Of a DNA stretch of 21,672 nt, positions 8,577 to 15,111 are shown piece by piece. The DNA comes from Rhodospirillales bacterium (lineage in GTDB: Bacteria; Pseudomonadota; Alphaproteobacteria; Reyranellales; Reyranellaceae): positions 1 through 21,672 of the forward strand of contig JABMNB010000209.1 of assembly GCA_013205335.1 (NCBI GenBank). Direction: 5' to 3'. The position numbers and the translations under genes are program-made. How positions within the stretch are numbered: position 1 is the stretch's first letter; every line of letters begins with the position of its first letter. The notes below the pieces were generated by a model. It was given only the letters and a program-made list of their open reading frames with translations. It had not been told where the DNA came from and made no database searches.

Positions 8577-8702
8577 CCGTCGTCTCGACAGGGGCCGAGC
8601 GCAGCGAGGCGAAGCGGAGAGACCTTTTATCTGCGCTCGGCCGGCAATTGGTGGAGAGCAGGTCTCTCCACTCCGCGCTGCGCGCTCCGGTCGAAACGAC
8701 GG
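8577..8702. repeat. Intergenic imperfect palindromic element
   Basis: Left arm 8577-8624 and right arm 8661-8702 are inverted copies around a 36-nt spacer. The outer ends match at 12 of 13 (CCGTCGTCTCGAC against CCGTCGTTTCGAC) and the inner ends at 11 of 12 (AGCGGAGAGACC against AGTGGAGAGACC); the middle differs by 6 nt in length. A second fold competes: GGCCGAGCGCAG at 8593-8604 pairs perfectly with 8631-8642, and GTGGAGAG at 8651-8658 pairs perfectly with CTCTCCAC at 8664-8671. It lies between the VOC and hydrolase genes. It looks like a REP/ERIC-class dispersed element, but only one copy is in this window. Confidence 0.75.
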
Positions 8703-8757
8703 GCTCTGCTTTCAAGCACCGCAGTCTTTGGCTGATCTGCCTTGAAGTCATCCCGGT

Positions 8758-9183
8758 CTAGGCCCTGGCTTCCGCCTGGACCTCTTCGGGCGGGAAGTTC
8801 AGCTCCACGCCGACGCCGTCGGGGTCGTAGAGAAAGATCTGCGCCGCGCCGGTGCGCGGCACGATCTGCTCGCGGAACTTCACGTTCTTCGACTGCAGGC
8901 GCTGGCGCACGCCCGGCAGGTCGCTGGCGGCGAAAGCGATATGGTCGAAGCGTCCGGTGTCGTCGAACTTCTTCTCTGTGCCCCGGACCACAATGCCCTC
9001 GCGCGGCTTGCGTTCGCCGAGGAGATGCACGGTGGCGACGCCGCCGGAATAGAGCCAGTAGCCGGGGAAGCCGAGCGGCGGGCGGTCGCCGCTCTCGAGG
9101 CCGAGCACATCGCAATAGAAGTGCTTGGTGGCTTCGAGGTCGGACGGCTCGATCGTGTAGTGCTGAAGGGGGCCAAGCGGCAT
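8758..9183 (-). CDS. VOC (glyoxalase/bleomycin-resistance/dioxygenase) fold protein
   Basis: A 141-residue single-module VOC protein, probably a metal enzyme acting as a dimer. The N-terminus MPLGPLQHYTIEPSDLEATK has His8; later come His53 (TVHLLGE), His81 (RFDHIAFAASD) and Glu127 (DPDGVGVELNFPP). These are at the positions expected for the paired beta-alpha-beta-beta-beta motifs and could bind one divalent metal. The family includes glyoxalase I, extradiol dioxygenases, epimerases and fosfomycin resistance proteins; this one cannot be assigned further. It follows the acyl-CoA-dehydrogenase-fold gene by 34 nt with GGAG 7 nt before the ATG, so the two are likely cotranscribed, perhaps in degradation of an aromatic or other oxidised substrate. 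Confidence 0.88.
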   Translation of the reverse strand: MPLGPLQHYTIEPSDLEATKHFYCDVLGLESGDRPPLGFPGYWLYSGGVATVHLLGERKPREGIVVRGTEKKFDDTGRFDHIAFAASDLPGVRQRLQSKNVKFREQIVPRTGAAQIFLYDPDGVGVELNFPPEEVQAEARA

Positions 9184-9217
9184 GGTCGGTCTCCGTGGAA
9201 GGATCAGGCGGGAAGGG

Positions 9218-10423
9218 TCAGACGAAAGTGAGGTCGGCGTCGGCGCCCATCATCCAGGCGCCCACGGTCTCGAAATGGGAAAGCCGGCCCTGCAGTTGCT
9301 GGGTCACGGTATGGATGTCGCGGAACCGGCGTTCCAGCGGATGGTTCTCGAAGATCGCCGTGGCGCCCGTCGCATTGTAGGCGAAGTCGACGGCGTCCTT
9401 GGCTTTGTGAATGGCGTTGGTCGCCGCCATGCGAACGACGATGCGTTGCTCGATCGTGATGGTGTTGCCGGCCAGGAGGTCTTTCCAGATGCCGGCCATC
9501 GACTGCAGCATGAAGGCACGCGCCGACCGGAGGTTGACCTCGGCCTGGGCAAGGTTGGATTGCACCACGGCATTGTCGCGCAGCGGGCTCTTGTGCCCGC
9601 GCGGCACCTTGTTGCGCGCCACGTCGAGGAAGCAATCGAGTGCCCCGCGGGCGATCCCGCAGGCCACGCCCGCGAAGCCCACCTGATAGCAGGTACCGGC
9701 ACCCATCCTGTAGAGCGGGCCGGCCTCCCGGCACTCGAGCCTGAACTCGCGGGTGATCGAATGGTCGGCGCGCACGAAGAAGTCGCTTAGCGCAAACTGA
9801 TCGCTGGCCGTGCCGCGCAGGCCCACCGTGTTCCAGATGTCGGTCCACTGCACGTCGCCGGTGCGCACCAGCATGGTGCGCTCCTGCTGCCGGCCGGTCT
9901 CGTCCAGGCGGGGCGAGCCATCGGCCTGGAAGATCGGGCAATGGGCGCCGAGCCAGGTGGCGTGACGGCCGCCCGAGGCGAAAGCCCATACGCCGCTCAC
10001 CTTGAAGCCGCCCTCGCATTCGATTGCCTTGACCTTGGGGCCGGGCCCCCAGGCCAGCACGGCGCGCGGATCGTCGCCGAAGATCGACTGCGCGACCGGC
10101 AGGTCGAGATAGGCTGCCGACATGGCGCAGCCGCCGGCCTGGCTCAGGCACCAGGCGGTGGAGGCGTCGCTGCGTGCGATCGTCTCGATCACGTGAAAGA
10201 AAGTCAGGGGATCGGTCTCGATCCCGTTCGATGAACGCGGCAGCAGCAAGCGGAACAGCCGCGCCTCGTGGAGCCTGTCGAGGAGCGCCCGCGGCAGCCG
10301 GCGTGTCTCCTCGATCTCGTTCGAAGCGGCCTCGACGGCCGGCCGGATGGCTTCGGCCCGCGAGATCACGGCGGGGTCGCCGGCGAGATCGGTGGCAGAC
10401 GGGATCAACATATCCAAGACCAT
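9218..10423 (-). CDS. Acyl-CoA-dehydrogenase-fold flavoprotein, likely group D monooxygenase type
   Basis: A 401-residue flavoprotein. The helical N-domain (about 20-115) contains RRLPRALLDRLHEARLFRLL; the beta domain has GGFKVSGVWAFASGGRHATW (138-157) and WNTVGLRGTASDQFALSDFF (197-216); the C-terminal helical domain ends with RRFRDIHTVTQQLQGRLSHF (365-384). The GVW-F-SGG block and the GLRGTASD block are typical of the HpaB/HsaA/DszC-like flavin monooxygenases more than of fatty-acyl-CoA dehydrogenases. That would make it the oxygenase half of a two-component system; no flavin reductase gene is in the window. The start is uncertain: ATG at 10423 has GAAAGGG directly against it, and TTG at 10417 has AAAGGG at 6 nt. 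It lies 22 nt after the stop of a transporter remnant. Confidence 0.85.
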   Translation of the reverse strand: MVLDMLIPSATDLAGDPAVISRAEAIRPAVEAASNEIEETRRLPRALLDRLHEARLFRLLLPRSSNGIETDPLTFFHVIETIARSDASTAWCLSQAGGCAMSAAYLDLPVAQSIFGDDPRAVLAWGPGPKVKAIECEGGFKVSGVWAFASGGRHATWLGAHCPIFQADGSPRLDETGRQQERTMLVRTGDVQWTDIWNTVGLRGTASDQFALSDFFVRADHSITREFRLECREAGPLYRMGAGTCYQVGFAGVACGIARGALDCFLDVARNKVPRGHKSPLRDNAVVQSNLAQAEVNLRSARAFMLQSMAGIWKDLLAGNTITIEQRIVVRMAATNAIHKAKDAVDFAYNATGATAIFENHPLERRFRDIHTVTQQLQGRLSHFETVGAWMMGADADLTFV

Positions 10424-10445
10424 CCCTTTCGAAAGAGCGTGTGCA

Positions 10446-10655
10446 TCAGGCCTTGGCCAATTCGCCGTCGAACTGTCCGATCGACCTGCCCCTGGGTTCC
10501 AGCCCGAAGAAACAATAGACCACCCCGGCCATCAGGAACCAGCAGCCGAGATAGGGAAAGGCTGTCGGAATCTCGGGCAGCGGCACGTCGGGGTTCGGCC
10601 CCGGCAAGCCAGCCAGACCGGCGATTCCGGAGCCACCGTGTCCCTGGCCGGCACG
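10446..10655 (-). pseudogene. C-terminal remnant of an MFS transporter
   Basis: The minus-strand frame ending TGA at 10448-10446 encodes about 60 recognisable residues and no start codon. It has a proline-rich loop (AGLPGPNPDVPLPEIP), a final membrane helix (FPYLGCWFLMAGVVYCFF, 10506-10559) and the tail GLEPRGRSIGQFDGELAKA. The helix followed by PRGRS and a charged tail is how many MFS metabolite symporters end. An in-frame TAG at 10656-10658 closes the frame upstream, and nothing MFS-like is seen before it. It sits 22 nt ahead of the flavoprotein gene, in the same direction, as an operon gene would. I infer that the first seven-eighths of the transporter gene was deleted. Confidence 0.7.
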
Positions 10656-10778
10656 CTACGCCCCGTGCCGAGCCAGCGGCAAGACTCCGCCCCCGTCGTG
10701 TTTGCCCGTCGAAATGCATCACTGCATAGCAGCCCTCTCCTTTGCTAAGGAGAAGGAGGAGTAGAGGGGGAGATCACA
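10656..10778 (+). promoter_or_regulatory. 5' region of the isocitrate-lyase-family gene
   Basis: With the remnant at 10446-10655 this fills the 355-base gap between genes. A perfect 7-bp hairpin, TCTCCTT at 10736-10742 against AAGGAGA at 10747-10753 with a TGCT loop, stands 25 nt before the ATG at 10779. A purine-rich stretch follows (10747-10772) ending in GGGGGAG 6 nt before the ATG, a strong ribosome site. CCCTCT at 10733-10738 could also pair with AGAGGG at 10763-10768, next to that site. I see no convincing -35/-10 pair. Confidence 0.4.
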
Positions 10779-11639
10779 ATGCATTGGACCGAACGCCGGA
10801 CTCGTTTCCGGGCGCTGCTTGCGGGTGAGCGCTGTTTCCATCCGGGTTCAGTATTCGACCCGATCTCCGCGCGAATCGCCGAGGACCTGGGCTTCGAGAT
10901 CGGCATGTTCGCCGGCTCCGTCGCCTCGATGACCGTGCTGGGCGCGCCCGATCTGATCGTGCTGACCTTGAGCGAGTTCGCCGGCCAGGCCTATCGCATC
11001 AACCGGGCGGGTGGCCTGCCTCTGATGGTCGACGCCGATCATGGCTACGGCAACGCGCTGAACGCCCGTCGCACGGTCGAGGAGCTGGAGACCGCGGGCG
11101 TCTGCGGTCTCAGCCTCGAGGATACGGACCTTCCGACGCCGCATGGCACCTCCACGCCCCGCCTGATCTCGATCGAAGAAGGCGTCGGCAAGATGAAAGC
11201 GGCACTCGGCGGCCGGCAGGACCCGGCGCTGTGCATCGCCGGCCGCACCAGTGCGATCACCATCACAGGCCTCGACGATGCGATCGCCCGCGGCAAGGCC
11301 TACGAGGCGGCCGGCGTCGACGCGTTGTTCTTCGTGGGCGTGCGCACCCGCGCCGAGCTCGATGCGATCTCCGAAGCGACCACGCTGCCGTTGATCCTGG
11401 GCGGCGTGTCGGGCGACCTTACCGACCTCGCCTATCTCGGCGCGCGCCGCGTCCGCATCGCGTTGCAGGGCCACCAGCCGTTCGCGGCGGCGGTGAAGGC
11501 CGTGCACGACACGCTGAAGGCGCTCCGCGACGGCACGCAGCCGTCGAAGCTGCAGGGTGTGGCAAGCCCCGAACTCATGAAAAAGGTCACGCGCGACGCC
11601 GACTATGCGCGGTGGACGAAGGACTTCCTGGGCGGCTGA
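10779..11639 (+). CDS. Isocitrate lyase/PEP mutase superfamily protein, oxaloacetate decarboxylase-like
   Basis: A 286-residue TIM-barrel enzyme resembling PA4872, the oxaloacetate decarboxylase of Pseudomonas aeruginosa. Shared blocks are GSVFDPISARIAEDLGFE (23-40), the metal-binding strand VDADHGYGNALN (84-95; Asp85, Asp87), LEDTDLP (113-119; Glu114, Asp115) and QGHQPFAAAVKA (230-241). His232 lines up with the His that PA4872 has in place of other family residues. However, the PA4872 segment carrying its active-site Tyr reads LILGGVSGDL here, with no Tyr, so the exact reaction may differ (C-C bond cleavage of another 2-oxo or 2-hydroxy acid). It is a lone plus-strand gene with its own strong ribosome site, ending 15 nt from a convergent gene. 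Confidence 0.85.
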   Translation: MHWTERRTRFRALLAGERCFHPGSVFDPISARIAEDLGFEIGMFAGSVASMTVLGAPDLIVLTLSEFAGQAYRINRAGGLPLMVDADHGYGNALNARRTVEELETAGVCGLSLEDTDLPTPHGTSTPRLISIEEGVGKMKAALGGRQDPALCIAGRTSAITITGLDDAIARGKAYEAAGVDALFFVGVRTRAELDAISEATTLPLILGGVSGDLTDLAYLGARRVRIALQGHQPFAAAVKAVHDTLKALRDGTQPSKLQGVASPELMKKVTRDADYARWTKDFLGG

Positions 11640-11654
11640 GCGTCAGCCGGCTCG

Positions 11655-12533
11655 TCAGCCGGTCGGGACCAGGGTCACGGCGACGCCATAGGAGTGGGAA
11701 TCGCCGCCCAGAATGACGCCGCGCAGCGGGCTGACGTCCGAGAAGTCGCGCCCCCAGGCCACGACGACGTGGTCCTCGTGCGCAATCAGGTCGTTGGTCG
11801 GGTCGAGATGGACCCAACCCGCCGCTTCGCCGCACCAGACGGCCACCCAGGCATGGCTCGCGTCGGCGCCGCGCAGCGCGATCTCGTCCTTGGAATTGAT
11901 CGTGCGGATGTAGCCGGAGACGTAACCCGCCGCGAGGCCGTGGGCGCGCAAGGCGGCGATCTCGACATGGGCGAAGTCCTGGCAGACGCCGGCCTTGCCG
12001 GCAAAGACGTCGGCGAGCGGCGTCGAAATGTCGGTCGCGCCGGGATTGTATTCGAAGTCGGTCCTGATACGCGAGGTGAGTTCGCGCGCCGCTTCGAGGA
12101 TGGGGCGCCCGGCCGTCAGGGACTGGGCGCCGTAGGCACGCAACGCCTCCACGCTGGGCACCAGCGGTGAATCGTAGATGAACTCGCTCGCTTCCACCGG
12201 AAGGGGAAATCCGTCGCCGAGGAGCGATGCCCTTATGTCCTCCCAGGGCGGTGTCGAGGCGGCGGCCGGCGGCTGGGGAAAGCGCACATCGATTTCGGCG
12301 CGCACTTCGATGTCGAAGCGCGTGTGCGGCTTGTCGAGCCTGTAGATGTCGATGTGGTTGCCGAAGTGATCGACATGCTCGACGGCCAGTGCCGGCACCG
12401 GGCTGGTGTCGACGCTGATCGAGCTCACCTTCTGGCCCGGGAAGTTGCGGGCGCGCAGGTGGGCGATGTGGTGCGCCGAGTCCACCGTGCTGGCGTAGGT
12501 GTAGGTCGTCCGGTGCGAAAGCAGGTATTGCAC
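11655..12533 (-). CDS. Transglutaminase-like cysteine enzyme (292 aa)
   Basis: A cytosolic protein with the bacterial transglutaminase N-terminal beta domain (QYLLSHRTTYTYASTVDSAH at 2-21) followed by the papain-like transglutaminase core. The triad is complete: Cys184 in AGVCQDFAH, His227 in ASHAWVAVW and Asp244 in VHLDPTND. Members of this family are thought to act as proteases or amide-bond enzymes more often than as crosslinkers. It is the last gene of the three-gene operon, 16 nt after the ATP-grasp/alpha-E stop. I start it at GTG 12533 because GGAGG lies 6 nt upstream and the protein then begins as relatives do; the open frame reaching 12788 overlaps the previous gene. No signal peptide is seen. 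Confidence 0.9.
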   Translation of the reverse strand: MQYLLSHRTTYTYASTVDSAHHIAHLRARNFPGQKVSSISVDTSPVPALAVEHVDHFGNHIDIYRLDKPHTRFDIEVRAEIDVRFPQPPAAASTPPWEDIRASLLGDGFPLPVEASEFIYDSPLVPSVEALRAYGAQSLTAGRPILEAARELTSRIRTDFEYNPGATDISTPLADVFAGKAGVCQDFAHVEIAALRAHGLAAGYVSGYIRTINSKDEIALRGADASHAWVAVWCGEAAGWVHLDPTNDLIAHEDHVVVAWGRDFSDVSPLRGVILGGDSHSYGVAVTLVPTG

Positions 12534-12539
12534 GGTCAG

Positions 12540-12544
12540 CCTCC
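12540..12544 (-). promoter_or_regulatory. Ribosome binding site deciding a GTG start
   Basis: GGAGG on the minus strand, 6 nt before GTG at 12533-12531, between the stop of the ATP-grasp/alpha-E gene and the small transglutaminase gene. There is no ATG in frame near the conserved N-terminus. Confidence 0.7.
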
Positions 12545-12549
12545 GCCGC

Positions 12550-15048
12550 TCAGCCGCCCGAGGAGCCGACGGCCTGCGCCGCCGGCACGTGGGAGAAATA
12601 GGCGCGCGTGATCGCTTCCGAAAGCTTGTCGAGTTGCTGCTCGGTATCGGAGGCGACGTCGCGCAACATCGCAAGCGCCAGTCCTTCATGGCGCCACGCC
12701 TGCTCGTCGCCGCCGAACTGACGCACCACGGCCTCGAGATCCACCTCCAGCGACTCCGGAAGCGCGGCGACCCGAAAGCCCGACGCACGAGCCAGATAGT
12801 CGAGGTGGCCCTTGATCGCGCGGAGTTGAAACACCAGGCCGCGCGGATTGGCGTCGTCGAGGATCACGAGGTCGAGCACCGGCGCGGGCTGAAGCTGGCC
12901 GAGATAGCGCGTGCGGTAGGTGATCGTGCTGTCACAGAGTTCGAGCGCCAGGCGCATCGCGGCGTCCCAATCGATCGGCGAGAGGGTGAAGGGGCCGAGC
13001 GCGGCGTTGAGGACATGCAGCCCACGTTCGATTCGGCGGCCAAGATCGAGGAAACGCCAGCCCGTACCGCGCGTCATGTTCTCCTGCGCCAACCCCGAAA
13101 GCGTGGCGACGAAGCGCACGATCTCGTCGAGCGCGGCGAGCAGAGGATCGAGGTTGCCGCGAGCCGCCAGCAGACGCTTGCGCACCTCGACCATCTCGGG
13201 CCCGGCGGCGGTCGTCATGTCGACCGAGAAACGGTCGCGCATGGTGGCGGTCAGGCGCTGGATGCCGTCGAGCACGGTGCCCAGGCCGCGGTCGTCGGCG
13301 GCCACGGCGGCCAGACCCTGCTGAAACAGGGCGCTCTCGGGCGGAGCGAGGGCCGACGTATGGTCCATGAGATTGGCCTGGTCGAGCAGCCGGCCGAGCA
13401 GCCTGAGCTCGATCGCATCGCGCGGGCCGACGGCGCCTTGCGCCACGCGCGACGCCGTCGTCCGCAGGAGCCGTGCATCGTTGTCGAGCCGCTCGATATA
13501 GCGGCCGAGCCAGAAGAGATTGTCGGCGACGCGGCTCTGCAGGTCGGCGGTGCTGCGTTCGACCGCGAGCTGGTGAAAGCGCCGGGTCGTCGGAAGCTGC
13601 ACGTCGGCCGCATCCTCGGCCAGCACCCAGACGTCCTTCAAGGTGCCGTGCAGGCGGCCCAGGGAGCGCAACGCGGTGTCGCCGTCGGGTTCGCGGGCGA
13701 GGCCGCCCGGCAGCACATGATAGGTGTCGTGGTCGGCCACCACGAAGGCGCGCAGCACGACGGCGGAAGGCACCAGCGCCTGCCCGTCCCACTTGGGCGT
13801 GAGCGACGGCGTCATGGGATACTGCGCGACATACTGGCCGGGCTGGGCACGGATGTGCTCGACCAGCGCCTTTCGCTCCTCCGGCTCGAGCATGCCCACG
13901 ACGATGGGCTCGCGGTCCTGGCCGAGGCAGGGACGCACGATCATGAGGTCGAGGTTGGCCAGGGCGAAGCTGAGGGCCGCCGGCTCACCCAGCCACCACA
14001 CATCGAGCGACGGCAACTCGAGCTTCTCGCCCAGCAGGTGTTCGCTCAACCCCTCGAGAAACGGCATGATGGCCGGCGTCTCGACGACACCCGACCCCAG
14101 CGCATTGGCGAGTGCGATATTGCCGCTGCGCGTCGCCTCCACCAGGCCGGTGACGCCAAGCGCCGAATCGGCGCGCATCTCCAGAGGATCGGCGAAGGCG
14201 CTGTCGAGGCGCCGCAGCAGCACGTGCACGGGCCGGAGGCCGGCCAGGGTCTTGATCGACACCTGGCCGTCACGGGCCACCATGTCACCGCCTTCCACGA
14301 GCGGAAGCCCCAGTACGCGCGAGAGATAGACGTGCTCGAAATAGGTGGCCGACAGCAAGCCTGGCGTCAGCAGTGCCATGTTGGGCTGTGTCACGGAGGC
14401 CGGCGCCATCGAGCGCAGCGACTCGTGCCAACGGTCGACGAAGGGTCGCAGATGACGGACGGTAATGGAGCGGAATGCCTCCGGCAGGCTGCGCGCCAGA
14501 ACACGACGCATCTCGAGGGCGTAGCCGATGCCCGCGGGAAGCTCGGTATGGTCGGCCAATACATGCCAGCGCCCGTTGCTCAGTCGCACCAGATCGACCG
14601 CATAGTTGCCGAGATGGCGTTGCGGCGCGGCGCCATCCGTGACCCGGGCGGGGCGCAGGAAATGCCGGTTGGCGTGGACCAGCATCGGCGGCAGCAACTG
14701 CTTCTTCAGCAGCGTCTGAGGGCCGTAGACATCGGCCAGGACCTTGTCGAGAAGGCGCGCGCGCTGGATAAGGCCTTTCTCGATACTGGCCCATTCGTCG
14801 GGCGCGATGACCATCGGCAACGGGTCGAAGGTCCAGCGTGCCGAGCCGCGATCGTCCAGCAGGTTGACGGTCGCACCCGACTCCTCGAGTTGCCGGCGAG
14901 CACTCTCCACGCGTTCGCCCAACCCGCCCGGAAGCGAGCGGATGACGCTCAGGATGCCTTGCCAGTGATAGCGGATCGACTTCTGGCCGGTCACCAGTTC
15001 GTCGTACGCGCTTGCCGGCGAGGAAGAGAGGCCGCGCAACGACTCCAT
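12550..15048 (-). CDS. Circularly permuted ATP-grasp protein fused to an alpha-E domain (DUF404/407 + DUF403)
   Basis: An 832-residue two-domain protein. Residues about 14-490 are the circularly permuted ATP-grasp module (start AYDELV; LTPGLLSATYFEHVYLSRVL at 227-246; LVEGGDM at 250-256; ADSALGVTGLVEATRSGNIALANALGSG at 293-320, here described by position only beyond its core; WWLGEP at 351-356). Residues about 505-820 are the mostly helical alpha-E domain (VADNLFWLGRYIERLDNDAR at 507-526). ATP-grasp enzymes activate carboxylates as acyl phosphates and join them to amines; the role of alpha-E is unknown. In many genomes these are two genes, here one. The middle gene of the operon, 63 nt after the DUF2126 stop. 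The ATG at 15048 has no strong ribosome site, suggesting coupling to upstream translation. Confidence 0.9.
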   Translation of the reverse strand: MESLRGLSSSPASAYDELVTGQKSIRYHWQGILSVIRSLPGGLGERVESARRQLEESGATVNLLDDRGSARWTFDPLPMVIAPDEWASIEKGLIQRARLLDKVLADVYGPQTLLKKQLLPPMLVHANRHFLRPARVTDGAAPQRHLGNYAVDLVRLSNGRWHVLADHTELPAGIGYALEMRRVLARSLPEAFRSITVRHLRPFVDRWHESLRSMAPASVTQPNMALLTPGLLSATYFEHVYLSRVLGLPLVEGGDMVARDGQVSIKTLAGLRPVHVLLRRLDSAFADPLEMRADSALGVTGLVEATRSGNIALANALGSGVVETPAIMPFLEGLSEHLLGEKLELPSLDVWWLGEPAALSFALANLDLMIVRPCLGQDREPIVVGMLEPEERKALVEHIRAQPGQYVAQYPMTPSLTPKWDGQALVPSAVVLRAFVVADHDTYHVLPGGLAREPDGDTALRSLGRLHGTLKDVWVLAEDAADVQLPTTRRFHQLAVERSTADLQSRVADNLFWLGRYIERLDNDARLLRTTASRVAQGAVGPRDAIELRLLGRLLDQANLMDHTSALAPPESALFQQGLAAVAADDRGLGTVLDGIQRLTATMRDRFSVDMTTAAGPEMVEVRKRLLAARGNLDPLLAALDEIVRFVATLSGLAQENMTRGTGWRFLDLGRRIERGLHVLNAALGPFTLSPIDWDAAMRLALELCDSTITYRTRYLGQLQPAPVLDLVILDDANPRGLVFQLRAIKGHLDYLARASGFRVAALPESLEVDLEAVVRQFGGDEQAWRHEGLALAMLRDVASDTEQQLDKLSEAITRAYFSHVPAAQAVGSSGG

Positions 15049-15111
15049 GGGCTCGCAACAGAAGTGGGAACGAGTGGAAAGATTAGCTCTGAGGCGGGCG
15101 AACTATAGGCC

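Noticed and set aside
11647..11662. Small hairpin CCGGCT-CGTC-AGCCGG between the convergent isocitrate-lyase-family and transglutaminase genes, within a GTCAGCCGG direct repeat
   Set aside because: Only 6 bp of stem, no T tract in either direction, and it includes the stop codon of the transglutaminase gene. It is too weak to call a terminator.
12589..15108. An 839-codon open frame on the plus strand opposite the ATP-grasp/alpha-E gene
   Set aside because: The composition is that of a shadow frame (rich in Arg, Gly, His, Gln, no recognisable domain) and it mirrors a strongly recognised gene. Long antisense frames are expected at this GC content.
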